Below are positions 1 to 7,694 of a stretch of DNA of 16,999 bases, piece by piece. Positions within the stretch are counted from its first letter, which is position 1; each line of letters opens with the position of its first letter. Below the pieces are notes generated by a model. The model searched no databases. It had not been told where the DNA came from and was given only the letters and a program-made list of their open reading frames with translations. The stretch comes from an uncultured Lachnospiraceae bacterium (GTDB taxonomy: Bacteria; Bacillota; Clostridia; Lachnospirales; Lachnospiraceae). The stretch covers positions 1 to 16,999 of the forward strand of contig CAJUQB010000103.1 in assembly GCA_910588285.1 (NCBI GenBank), in the 5' to 3' direction. Both the position numbers and the translations under genes were made by a program.

Positions 1-23
1 TTTCAAAGAACATTTATCGTTCA

Positions 24-40
24 AAAAGGACGTACCTTTT
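24..40. promoter_or_regulatory. inverted repeat just upstream of and touching the -35 box
   Basis: AAAAGG (24-29) and CCTTTT (35-40) form a perfect 6-bp inverted repeat around ACGTA. The right arm overlaps the first two bases of the TTGACA box at 39-44. It could be a repressor or activator site, or the weak terminator of a gene lying before the window; the trailing T-run is only four bases. The sequence does not decide between these. Confidence 0.4.
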
Positions 41-67
41 GACACCTAAATCATAGAATAATATAAA
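39..67 (+). promoter_or_regulatory. sigma-A-type promoter of the glycan/acyl operon
   Basis: A perfect -35 box TTGACA (39-44) is followed by a 17-base spacer and TATAAA (62-67). The first start codon is at 132, so the predicted leader is about 55-60 bases. The -10 box lies inside a second inverted repeat, TAGAAT (54-59) and ATTCTA (67-72), which could act as an operator. No other promoter of this quality was seen before 9235, which suggests that the following genes share this one. Confidence 0.7.
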
Positions 68-131
68 TTCTATTTTTACGTTGCCACTCTGTTACGACCA
101 GATATAGATGAAGATGAAATAGAGGAAGATT

Positions 132-1076
132 ATGTTAATTAGTTTTGTGATTCCCTGTTATAGAAGTGAGACAACAATCGAAAAGGTTATTGCTGAAATA
201 GCAGTGACAATGGCGTTGCGGGAGGACAATGATTTTGAGATCATTTGTGTGAATGATTGTTCTCCAGACAAAGTATATGAGGTATTAACACGTATATCCA
301 GCAAGAACCCAAAGGTGAAGATTATTAATTTTTCCAGGAATTTTGGTAAGGCGGCAGCTGTTCTTGCAGGCTATGCCAGATGTCGGGGAGAGGTGGTCGT
401 CTCCTTGGACGACGATGGACAATGTCCGGTTGATAAGACATGGGAGTTGGTAGATGCATTAAATGATAATTGCGACTTATCAATAGCAGATTATCCCCAG
501 AAGAAGGAGAGTGCCTTTAAGAGATTTGGCAGTGCCGTGAACTCTTCGGTCATGAATTTCCTGATCAAACAGCCTGAAAATATTACGATTAACAATTTCT
601 GGGCAATGAAACGGTTTGTGGCAGAGGAGATGATAAAATATAAAAATTCTTATCCTGCATTGCATCCACTCTTGGTGCAGACAACTCATTCGATTATTAT
701 GGTGCCAATGGAAGAGCGGAATCGGGCGGATAATAATAAAACTGGCTTTACATTTTGGAAGTCTTTTAAGCTGATGATAAACGGATTTACTAATTTTTCA
801 GTAGTGCCCTTGCGTCTGGCATCTGTAATGGGTCTTATGATTGCTATAGTCGGCTTTATATATGGGCTGATTGTTATTATTCGAAAAATTGTCAATCCTG
901 ATATCTTAATCGGGTATTCGTCCCTTATGGCAGTGTTGCTTTTTATTGGCGGTATTATAATGATACTGCTTGGGGTAATAGGAGAATACCTTGGGCGCAT
1001 TTATGTATGTATTAATAAAGCGCCGCAGTATGTAGTTAAGGATACGATTAATTTGTATGATAATGAGGAAGGATAA
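132..1076 (+). CDS. GT2 glycosyltransferase with two C-terminal membrane helices (GtrB/ArnC/DPM1-like)
   Basis: The 314-residue protein begins with the GT2 nucleotide-sugar fold: the N-terminal strand FVIPCYRSE (about 5-13), the VNDCSPD region (40-46), and the metal-binding acidic cluster DDDGQ at 93-97 after VVVSL. After about residue 225 it has two hydrophobic segments (roughly 230-250 and 262-283), then a short tail. That layout is typical of GtrB, ArnC and YfdH-type enzymes, which move a sugar from a nucleotide donor to a polyprenyl phosphate on the inner membrane face. Family knowledge therefore predicts a polyprenyl-phosphate-sugar product, but donor sugar is not readable. The ATG follows GAGGA with a 5-base gap. 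It is the first gene of the operon, and a GT-C-like membrane protein at 7695 could use its lipid-linked sugar. Length is normal for the family. Confidence 0.9.
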   Translation: MLISFVIPCYRSETTIEKVIAEIAVTMALREDNDFEIICVNDCSPDKVYEVLTRISSKNPKVKIINFSRNFGKAAAVLAGYARCRGEVVVSLDDDGQCPVDKTWELVDALNDNCDLSIADYPQKKESAFKRFGSAVNSSVMNFLIKQPENITINNFWAMKRFVAEEMIKYKNSYPALHPLLVQTTHSIIMVPMEERNRADNNKTGFTFWKSFKLMINGFTNFSVVPLRLASVMGLMIAIVGFIYGLIVIIRKIVNPDILIGYSSLMAVLLFIGGIIMILLGVIGEYLGRIYVCINKAPQYVVKDTINLYDNEEG

Positions 1077-1086
1077 TGATTCACAA

Positions 1087-1839
1087 ATGACGTTCATAGA
1101 GACATGGTGGGAAAAAGAAAACCTTAATATTGATAGTGGGAAATTATTGATTGAGGATTCAGATACAGTAGATCACGTGGTAGAGGAATTGCAGGGAATC
1201 AATAAAGAATATTTGGAAGCGGACGTAGGGGCAAATTGCTTTGAGATTATTTCCATGTTGGAAATGCAGGGCTTTCATTTTGTAGAGACTGCAATTGAAC
1301 TAAAAGGGAATTTATCGGAAATCCATATTCCCAGGGCGGGAAATAGATTTGTGGAATGTGTCTCCTATATACAGTCAACAGAAGAGGAGCTATCTGTAAT
1401 AGAAGAATTGATTGCATCAGGAGAAATGTTTCAAACAGATAAAATATCGCTGAATCCACTATTTGGAAAGAAAAAAGCAGGAATTCGTTATCGGAAATGG
1501 ACTGAGAGCTTGTTGGCCCAGGGAGCAAGATGCTTTTCGATAAAATATCGTGAGTCTTTGATTGGTTTTGAGATCTGTACATGTAAAAATGGGCAGGCAG
1601 AGCTTTTTCTTGGAGGGAGATTTCCTAATACAGGAGTGGGAGCAGGTATGATGACAGCTACAGCCAGTTATGATTTTTGGAGAAGGCAAGAGATTCAGTG
1701 CATTATTACTCGGGTATCTTCGAATAATTTACCGGTTCTAAAACTTCATGAAATGTTTGGCATGAGAGTGAATAATTTGCGATATATTTTGGTGAATGAT
1801 CAAGAATTAAAAGGAAGATTACAGAAGGAAGATCTGTAA
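1087..1839 (+). CDS. GNAT-family acyltransferase (WecD-like)
   Basis: Starting at 1087 the product is 250 residues. The C-terminal half resembles a GNAT acyl-CoA-dependent N-acyltransferase: the beta-4/beta-5 region ELFLGGRFPN (about 172-181) leads into TGVGAGMM, a divergent acyl-CoA pyrophosphate-binding loop, and then ITRVSSNNLPVLKLHEMFGM, where GNATs usually carry the N-x-x-x-x-x-L-x-x-x-G-F pattern. The arrangement recalls WecD, which acetylates an amino group of a dTDP-sugar. I infer acylation of an amino sugar, possibly with an acyl group made by the genes downstream. In-frame ATGs at 1057 and 1063 lie inside the previous gene and have no ribosome binding site; GAGGAAGG (1065-1072) sits before 1087, although the 14-base gap is long. 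Translational coupling with the glycosyltransferase is likely. The N-terminal half is not recognised. Confidence 0.72.
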   Translation: MTFIETWWEKENLNIDSGKLLIEDSDTVDHVVEELQGINKEYLEADVGANCFEIISMLEMQGFHFVETAIELKGNLSEIHIPRAGNRFVECVSYIQSTEEELSVIEELIASGEMFQTDKISLNPLFGKKKAGIRYRKWTESLLAQGARCFSIKYRESLIGFEICTCKNGQAELFLGGRFPNTGVGAGMMTATASYDFWRRQEIQCIITRVSSNNLPVLKLHEMFGMRVNNLRYILVNDQELKGRLQKEDL

Positions 1840-1872
1840 CGGTCAAGGAAGCTATATATAGGAGAATGATTT

Positions 1873-2616
1873 ATGAGATTAAAAGAAAAAACAGCATTTA
1901 TCACTGGGGCCAATCGGGGGATTGGTAAAGCAATTTTAGAACGAATGGCAAATGAAGGGGCCAATGTATATGCACATGCAAGACATAAAACACAGGAGTT
2001 TGAAGAGTTTCTGGAATATGCAGCCGCTACGTATGGAGTAACTGTACAGCCGGTATATTTTGAATTGACAGATACAGATGAAATGAAAGATTCCATGAAA
2101 CAGATTCTAAAAAATACGTTATCTATAGATATTCTGGTTAATAATGCCGGTATTATGCATGGCGGGTTATTTCCTATGACCAAGGTGCAGACAATTCGGG
2201 AGGTTTTTGAGGTTAATCTTTTTTCAGGAATGGAATTGACCCAGATGATTTTGCGTAAAATGATGCGTCAAAGGTCAGGGAGTATTATAAATATGTCATC
2301 CATTGCAGCGTTTCGCTCAAGACCTGGAAACTCTGCCTACGGGGTTTCAAAAGCAGCAATAAAGGCATGGACAGAGACATTAGCAGTTGAAATGGCGGCC
2401 TATGGAATACGTGTCAATGCAATAGCGCCAGGTGGAACAGATACAGAGATGACAGAACAGATGCATGAGAAGGCAAAAATAGAAGTACTTGCGTCTTCTG
2501 CAATGGGGCGTTTGGCAACAACACAAGAAATTGCGAATGTTGCGGTTTTCCTTGCGTCGGAGGAAGCGTCCTTTGTCAATGGACAGACATTGATTGTGAA
2601 TGGGGGGAGCATTTGA
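1873..2616 (+). CDS. short-chain dehydrogenase/reductase, FabG-like (3-oxoacyl-ACP reductase type)
   Basis: This is a classical SDR of 247 residues, the usual length. The cofactor loop TGANRGIG is at 11-18, NNAG at 90-93, the structural Asn at about 114 (EVNLF), the catalytic Ser in INMSS at 142-143, and Tyr156 and Lys160 in YGVSK. APGGTDTEM matches the usual PG-x-x-x-T motif, and the C-terminal FVNGQTLIVNGG is typical of FabG. HARHKT after beta-2 hints at NADPH, but this is only inference. FabG reduces 3-oxoacyl-ACP to 3-hydroxyacyl-ACP; an acyl carrier protein gene follows directly, which favours a carrier-bound substrate over a free sugar or steroid. GGAGA sits 7 bases before the ATG. Sugar-modifying SDRs look similar, so the substrate is not certain. 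Confidence 0.85.
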   Translation: MRLKEKTAFITGANRGIGKAILERMANEGANVYAHARHKTQEFEEFLEYAAATYGVTVQPVYFELTDTDEMKDSMKQILKNTLSIDILVNNAGIMHGGLFPMTKVQTIREVFEVNLFSGMELTQMILRKMMRQRSGSIINMSSIAAFRSRPGNSAYGVSKAAIKAWTETLAVEMAAYGIRVNAIAPGGTDTEMTEQMHEKAKIEVLASSAMGRLATTQEIANVAVFLASEEASFVNGQTLIVNGGSI

Positions 2617-2626
2617 CGAATAGACA

Positions 2627-2640
2627 GTTCCAATAGGAAC
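2627..2640. other. small hairpin between SDR and ACP genes
   Basis: GTTCC (2627-2631), AATA and GGAAC (2636-2640) form a 5-bp stem in the 83-base gap between the reductase and the carrier protein gene. There is no adjoining T-run, only TTTT several bases later, so it is not a convincing terminator. It may be an RNA processing or weak attenuation site that alters the dose of the carrier protein. Confidence 0.25.
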
Positions 2641-2699
2641 AGTGGTTTTGCGATTTTAATAATTGTTCAAAATAAATATGTATAAAGGAGAATCAAAAA

Positions 2700-2939
2700 A
2701 TGACAAACAAAGAGAGGTATACAAACGTATTTGTAACAACATTTAATATCACATCAGAGCAGACGGTAGGACTGCAGTATACAGGGATTCCGGCATGGGA
2801 TTCGGTTGGGCATATGACATTAATCGCAGAGTTAGAGGATGCCTTTGGCATTATGATGGATACGGATGATATTATTGATTTAAGCTCATTTGAAAAAGGG
2901 ATGGAGATTCTTAGTGAGAAATATGATGTGGAATTTTAA
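2700..2939 (+). CDS. acyl carrier protein
   Basis: This 79-residue acidic protein has the length and helix pattern of an acyl carrier protein. The attachment site is AWDSVGH, with Ser35 after Asp34, which would carry the 4'-phosphopantetheine arm; DSVGHMTLIAELEDAFGI matches the conserved helix-II region. It is a specialised carrier outside any fatty-acid synthase cluster and is flanked by a ketoreductase-like gene and an AMP-forming ligase. The natural inference is that the ligase loads it and the reductase, acyl-protein synthetase or acyl reductase acts on the loaded group. AAAGGAG lies 9 bases before the ATG. The 3' end overlaps the start of the ligase gene. Confidence 0.92.
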   Translation: MTNKERYTNVFVTTFNITSEQTVGLQYTGIPAWDSVGHMTLIAELEDAFGIMMDTDDIIDLSSFEKGMEILSEKYDVEF

Positions 2940-4335
2940 TCAGTTTGCAGACAATATCGCATTTATTGATGACAATGGGAATGAAGTAACCTATGCTAAG
3001 GTTCAACGAGAAGGAGATCAAATAGCGGAGGCTATTGGGAGACGCTGTCTTGTATTTTGTATGTGCAGCAATACAATGGGGGCAGTTTTAGGATATACAG
3101 GATTTCTGAAACATGAAATAGTTCCAATTCTATTAAGCGCACATATGGATGAAGAGCTTTTACAGAATTTAATAGATACCTATTGCCCTTCTTTTTTATG
3201 GATGCCAGTGGCGTTGAGTGAGAGATATGCGGAATTTGAAAGCATTTATACGTGCTGGGATTATGTACTTTTGAAAACCGCCTATAAAAAGGAATATCCA
3301 CTATATGAGGAGCTAGGGCTGCTTCTTACAACGTCTGGTTCAACCGGAAGTCCTAAATTTGTCAGACAGACATATGAAAATGTTATTACAAATGCAAGGC
3401 AGATTGCAGAATATTTGGAGCTTGATGCTACAGAACGTCCAGTTACAACACTGCCAATGAATTACACATATGGATGTTCGATTATAAATAGTCATCTGCT
3501 GGTTGGGGCAACCATTCTCTTGACAGAAAAATCATTAATGGAGAGAGAATTCTGGGCATTTATGAAAGAACAGAGGGCTACTTCCTTTGGAGGCGTACCC
3601 TATACCTATGAAATGTTAGATAAGCTGCGTTTTTTCCGTATGGATCTACCTGATTTACGGACGATAACACAGGCCGGGGGGAAATTAGGGCCAGAGCTTC
3701 ATAAGAAATTTGCAGAATACGCTTTTGAAAAGAAGAAACGATTTGTGGTTATGTATGGCGCATGCGAAGCAACGGCACGTATGGGCTATCTGCCGCATGA
3801 CAAAGCTTTGGAAAAATACGGAAGCTGTGGAATTGCAATACCGGGAGGACATCTTTATCTGATTGATGAAAACGGACATGTTATTGATGAACCAGGAGTT
3901 GTTGGAGAGTTAGTTTATGAAGGCCCGAATGTAACCATGGGATATGCTGTTTGTGGAGAGGATCTGTGCAAGGGAGATGAGCGCGGCGGGAAATTGCAGA
4001 CAGGTGATATGGCGAAATGCGATGAGGATGGATTCTATTTTATTGTAGGCAGGAAGAAGAGATTTCTTAAAATTTATGGTAATCGTGTTAATTTGGATGA
4101 AGTGGATCGTTTAATCAAAGCGCAATTTGATATTATAGACTGTGCGAGTACAGGTGTAGACGACCATATGTATATTTTTGTGACAGACGAATCAATACTT
4201 GAAGATGTTAGAATCTTTATTTCCGATAAGACCAGGTTAAATCCGTCTGCTTTTTGTGTCATAAAAATTAATGAGATACCCAAAAATGATGCCGGGAAAA
4301 TATTATATACTGAGTTAGAAAAATATTATGGATAA
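2923..4335 (+). CDS. AMP-dependent acyl-CoA/acyl-ACP ligase (ANL superfamily)
   Basis: The protein (about 470 residues) shows the ANL core motifs in order: the P-loop-like TTSGSTGSPKFV (around 135-146), YGACEATARMGYL (A5), GDMAKCDEDGFYFIVGRKKR (A7-A8), and a C-terminal NDAGKILY whose Lys459 is the usual acyl-adenylation lysine. Such enzymes adenylate a carboxylic acid with ATP and transfer it to a thiol. The overlapping carrier protein gene argues for transfer to that carrier's pantetheine arm; the acid is not predictable. A TTG at 2890 opens the frame further, but adjacent ATGs at 2923 and 2926, just after GTGAG (2914-2918), are better starts. Either way the gene overlaps the carrier protein stop, suggesting coupled, near-equal synthesis. 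The N-terminal part is slightly shorter than in acetyl-CoA synthetases but normal for DltA-like or carrier-loading members. Confidence 0.88.
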   Translation: MMWNFNQFADNIAFIDDNGNEVTYAKVQREGDQIAEAIGRRCLVFCMCSNTMGAVLGYTGFLKHEIVPILLSAHMDEELLQNLIDTYCPSFLWMPVALSERYAEFESIYTCWDYVLLKTAYKKEYPLYEELGLLLTTSGSTGSPKFVRQTYENVITNARQIAEYLELDATERPVTTLPMNYTYGCSIINSHLLVGATILLTEKSLMEREFWAFMKEQRATSFGGVPYTYEMLDKLRFFRMDLPDLRTITQAGGKLGPELHKKFAEYAFEKKKRFVVMYGACEATARMGYLPHDKALEKYGSCGIAIPGGHLYLIDENGHVIDEPGVVGELVYEGPNVTMGYAVCGEDLCKGDERGGKLQTGDMAKCDEDGFYFIVGRKKRFLKIYGNRVNLDEVDRLIKAQFDIIDCASTGVDDHMYIFVTDESILEDVRIFISDKTRLNPSAFCVIKINEIPKNDAGKILYTELEKYYG

Positions 4336-4352
4336 AATGAGGATATTTATTT

Positions 4353-5447
4353 ATGGATTATGGTGACATTTTAGAGCTCCAACCTTATTCTTTGAACCGC
4401 AATGAAAAGCATAAATTACTTACCGAGAGAATATGTAACCTGACCAAAATGCATATGGAGCGCTGTCCGGAATATCAAAGGATGATGGATAGTATGGGAT
4501 TTCGGGTTAATGCGGCGGAATCTTACTATGACTTTCCATTTTTGCCCGTGCGTTTATTTAAGGAATTGCCATTAAAAAGTATACCGGATGAAGACGTTTT
4601 TAAAACGATGACGTCCTCCGGCACATCGGGCCAGGCTGTTTCAAAAATATATCTGGATAGAAAAACAGCAGGGAATCAGCAGAAAACAATGGTAAAGATC
4701 GTATCGGACTTCACGGGTGCAGCCAGAATGCCAATGTTGATAATAGATTGTCCTTCTGTTATCAAGAACAGACAGATGTTTTCCGCCAGAGGAGCGGGAA
4801 TCCTTGGCTTTTCTATATTTGGCACAGATAAGACGTATGCGCTGGACGATGATATGCAGTTGGATGTGAATGCATTACAGGCTTTTTTAGAAAAGCATAA
4901 AGACGAAAAAATCTTGATATTTGGATTTACTTTTATGATATGGCAGCATTTTTATAAAGAATTGCTAAAGTTGAAAGAAAAGGGGCTTTCTTTTGACTTG
5001 TCCAATGGCATATTAATTCATGGAGGTGGATGGAAGAAGCTGGTTAGTGAAGCGGTATCCCCAGAGGAGTTTCATGGAAAGCTGCGAGATGTCTGCGGTA
5101 TTAATTCTGTACATGACTATTATGGAATGGTAGAGCAGACAGGATGTATATATATGCAGTGTGAATATGGGCATTTACATGCCAGTATTTTTTCTGATGT
5201 GATTATGAGAAGGGCGAAGGATTTCTCTGTTTGCGAAAACGGCGAAAAAGGAATCATACAGGTCATTTCAATGATTCCGGAATCATATCCGGGACACTCT
5301 CTTTTAACAGAAGACGAGGGGATTTTGCTAGGAGAGGACAACTGTCCATGTGGAAGGAAAGGAAAATACTTTCATGTACTGGGAAGGTTAAAAAATGCTG
5401 AAATAAGGGGGTGCAGTGATACCTATGCGGAAAAGTTCAATTCTTAA
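4353..5447 (+). CDS. LuxE/PaaK-family acyl-protein synthetase
   Basis: This 364-residue protein resembles LuxE, the ATP-dependent acyl-protein synthetase of the fatty acid reductase complex. Visible marks are PFLPVRLFKEL (62-72), the nucleotide-binding TMTSSGTSGQAVSK (85-98), ILIHGGGWKKL, the DYYGMVEQTG segment, and a C-terminal CPCGRKGKYFHVLGR followed by RGCSDT. In luminous bacteria LuxE activates a fatty acid as acyl-AMP and holds it as a thioester before LuxC reduces it. The next gene encodes a LuxC-type reductase, so this is the matching partner. No luciferase gene is in the window, and the setting is a surface-glycan operon, so a role in light emission is very unlikely. The ATG follows GAGGA with a 9-base gap; its end overlaps the reductase start, a sign of coupling. 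Confidence 0.87.
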   Translation: MDYGDILELQPYSLNRNEKHKLLTERICNLTKMHMERCPEYQRMMDSMGFRVNAAESYYDFPFLPVRLFKELPLKSIPDEDVFKTMTSSGTSGQAVSKIYLDRKTAGNQQKTMVKIVSDFTGAARMPMLIIDCPSVIKNRQMFSARGAGILGFSIFGTDKTYALDDDMQLDVNALQAFLEKHKDEKILIFGFTFMIWQHFYKELLKLKEKGLSFDLSNGILIHGGGWKKLVSEAVSPEEFHGKLRDVCGINSVHDYYGMVEQTGCIYMQCEYGHLHASIFSDVIMRRAKDFSVCENGEKGIIQVISMIPESYPGHSLLTEDEGILLGEDNCPCGRKGKYFHVLGRLKNAEIRGCSDTYAEKFNS

Positions 5448-6654
5448 TGCCGTTCAATTTCAGGAGTATAATATTTCTTATCAGGTCGGAACAGCTGATT
5501 TATTAGCTGCTATGCAGGGCTTGCCGGCCTTGGTACCGTTTGACGAATCGGTGATAAGCTTTTTAAATAGCCTTTCCAAACTGCTATTGGAGGATAAAGA
5601 GGCAAGAGATTTTTCAGATGTTATAACACTTGCATTTTGGATGCGAAAAGCTTCTATGGAGGGCCTCAAGAAAAGGTTTTTTGTAGAAGAGAATGGCCTA
5701 TGCCGTATGGGGCGGGGGATTGTATTCCACATTGCACCATCTAATGTACCGGTAAACTATATGTATTCTCTGGTGGCGGGGTTGATTTGCGGAAATGCAA
5801 ATGTTGTAAGAATTCCGTCAAAAGAATTCCCGCAGATTGCTATTATTAATCGTGCGATCAATAAAGCGTTGGAAGAGAATCGTGCGCTGAAGCCATATAT
5901 TGCATTGATACGGTATGGCCATGACATAGCTGTGAATGATTCCTTGTCAACGATTGCAGATGTCCGGGTTATTTGGGGTGGGGACGGAACAATACGGGAG
6001 CTTAGGAAATCACAGCTGAAAACAAGGGCCACGGAAATAACCTTTGCAGACCGCTATTCTATAGCTGTCATTGATTCCAACGCTTATATGGCAATTCAAG
6101 AGAAGGCGGATATTGCAAGGGCCTTTTATAACGATACTTATCTGACAGACCAAAATGCCTGTACTTCTCCAAGAATTGTCATTTGGATGGGGGATGATGT
6201 ATGTAAGGCGAAGAGAATGTTTTGGGAGGAGCTGCATAAGCTGGTGGAAAAGACGTATGAGCTCCAGGAAGTACAGGCAGTCAATAAGCTGACAAGCAGC
6301 TATTTGCTGTCAGTGGCAAAGGATAATATTAAGAAGGAAGATAATGGAGATAATCTGATTATAAGGATGCAGGTTCAGGATATATCAGAAGATCTAATGG
6401 AATTCAAAGACAATTCCGGTTATTTTTTGGAATATGAGTGCAAGGATATTATGGAATTATTCCACCTGTGTAATGATGTCGGGTGTCAGACCGTATCCTA
6501 TATTGGGGATAAAAGGATGCTTCTGCCACTTATAAGAAAAGGTGTTAAGGGTATAGACAGAATTGTTCCGATCGGTAAGACCATGGATTTTGACATGATA
6601 TGGGACGGATATAATCTGTTTGAACGGCTGACGCGAGTGATCTCATTGCAGTAA
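5416..6654 (+). CDS. LuxC-family acyl-CoA/acyl-enzyme reductase (aldehyde-forming)
   Basis: The 412-residue protein has the LuxC signature GRGIVFHIAPSNVPVNYMYS, followed by an aldehyde-dehydrogenase-like core. The likely catalytic cysteine is in DQNACTSPRIV (Cys249 from the GTG start), the position used by LuxC to form the acyl-enzyme. LuxC reduces an activated acyl group to an aldehyde with NADPH. Here the acyl donor could be the LuxE-type protein next door or the loaded carrier protein. The start is ambiguous: GTG at 5416, 4 bases after AAGGGGG (5405-5411), or ATG at 5425, 13 bases after it. Both overlap the upstream gene's end. The aldehyde may be an intermediate for a branched or acyl-decorated sugar; nothing in the sequence names it. 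Confidence 0.88.
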   Translation: MIPMRKSSILNAVQFQEYNISYQVGTADLLAAMQGLPALVPFDESVISFLNSLSKLLLEDKEARDFSDVITLAFWMRKASMEGLKKRFFVEENGLCRMGRGIVFHIAPSNVPVNYMYSLVAGLICGNANVVRIPSKEFPQIAIINRAINKALEENRALKPYIALIRYGHDIAVNDSLSTIADVRVIWGGDGTIRELRKSQLKTRATEITFADRYSIAVIDSNAYMAIQEKADIARAFYNDTYLTDQNACTSPRIVIWMGDDVCKAKRMFWEELHKLVEKTYELQEVQAVNKLTSSYLLSVAKDNIKKEDNGDNLIIRMQVQDISEDLMEFKDNSGYFLEYECKDIMELFHLCNDVGCQTVSYIGDKRMLLPLIRKGVKGIDRIVPIGKTMDFDMIWDGYNLFERLTRVISLQ

Positions 6655-6669
6655 TGGGAGGAGGAGCTT

Positions 6670-7620
6670 GTGAAAAATAGAATCAAAATAGGAACCAGAA
6701 AGGTTGCAATTATTGGCGCAGGTTTTGTCGGCTCCTCCATTGCTTATGCGCTGGCTCTTCGGGATATTGCCCGTGAAATAGTATTGATTGATAAGGATAA
6801 GGCCAAGGCAGATGGAGAGGCATGGGATATTCGGCATGGCTTGCCAATTATGGGAACAGCAGATTTGTATTCCGGGGATTATTCGGATTGTGCAGAGTCT
6901 GATCTGATTATTATTACTGCAGGAAGAAACCGTAAAGCAGGTGAATCGCGTTTGGATCTCATTAACGATAATATTAATATTCTCCACTCTGTTATCCGTT
7001 CTATTCAGGAATATTATACGAGAGGCGTCATATTAATTATATCCAATCCGGTAGATATCTTGACATACAAGGCAAATGAATGGATGGGGCTGCCAGATGG
7101 TATGGTGTTTGGGTCTGGATGTATCCTTGATACGTCCAGATTTGTTCGGTGCTTGGCAGATTATATAGAGTTGGATACAGGGGTAATTAATGGCTATTTA
7201 GTCGGGGAGCATGGCGACCATCAAATCCCGGTCTGGAGCAAAGTAAATGTTGCAGGAATTCCAATTAGTGAATATTGCAGTGAAATGAATATTCCGTGGA
7301 ATAAAGAAATAAGGGGCTCTCTTGCACAGAAGACAAAAAATATGGGAGCTGATATTATATGTGCGAAGGGTAAAACGCATTATGGAATTGCAACGTGTGT
7401 TTGCTGTCTTGCTGATGCAGTAATTAATATGCGCCCTACGATTGTGTCCGTAACATCACCTCTTCAAGGGGAGCATGGAGTGAAAGGAGTTGCCCTTTCT
7501 GTACCTTCTATTGTAGGCGCAGCCGGTGTGCAGCAACGGATAAGAGAGAGATGGGATCCTGAAGAATATCGGGATTTTTTTGATGCGGTTGAGATGATGA
7601 GAAAGTTGCTTGGAGAGTGA
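6670..7620 (+). CDS. lactate/malate dehydrogenase family 2-hydroxyacid dehydrogenase
   Basis: The 316-residue protein has the complete family framework: NAD loop GAGFVG (16-21), Asp41 for NAD rather than NADP, Asp154 and Arg157 in LDTSRF, and catalytic His181 in GEHGDH. Most of the protein looks like a Firmicutes L-lactate dehydrogenase (GESRLDL, GSGCILDTSRF, HYGIA). However, the substrate loop reads AGRNRKAGESR, with Arg88 where lactate dehydrogenases normally have Gln (Gln102 in the Bacillus numbering) and malate dehydrogenases have Arg; Arg94 matches the conserved Arg109. It may therefore reduce oxaloacetate or another 2-oxo acid with an extra carboxylate. The GTG start follows GGGAGGAGGAG closely and the gap to the previous stop is 15 bases, so it belongs to the operon and probably supplies a hydroxy acid or balances NADH. 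Confidence 0.88.
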   Translation: MKNRIKIGTRKVAIIGAGFVGSSIAYALALRDIAREIVLIDKDKAKADGEAWDIRHGLPIMGTADLYSGDYSDCAESDLIIITAGRNRKAGESRLDLINDNINILHSVIRSIQEYYTRGVILIISNPVDILTYKANEWMGLPDGMVFGSGCILDTSRFVRCLADYIELDTGVINGYLVGEHGDHQIPVWSKVNVAGIPISEYCSEMNIPWNKEIRGSLAQKTKNMGADIICAKGKTHYGIATCVCCLADAVINMRPTIVSVTSPLQGEHGVKGVALSVPSIVGAAGVQQRIRERWDPEEYRDFFDAVEMMRKLLGE

Positions 7621-7694
7621 GAAGTTTTTTATAAGATGTATATTTATGGATATATATGAAATATTTACCATATGATGATGCGGGGAGATCGACG

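Noticed and set aside
2627..2640. An intrinsic terminator ending the operon before the carrier protein gene
   Set aside because: The stem is only 5 bp with no adjacent T-run, and the carrier protein is functionally linked to genes on both sides; it is kept only as a small hairpin.
4353..6654. A bioluminescence (lux) operon
   Set aside because: LuxE- and LuxC-like genes are present, but no luciferase alpha or beta subunit, LuxD thioesterase or flavin reductase is in the window, and the neighbours are glycan enzymes; only the acyl-reduction chemistry is retained in the annotation.
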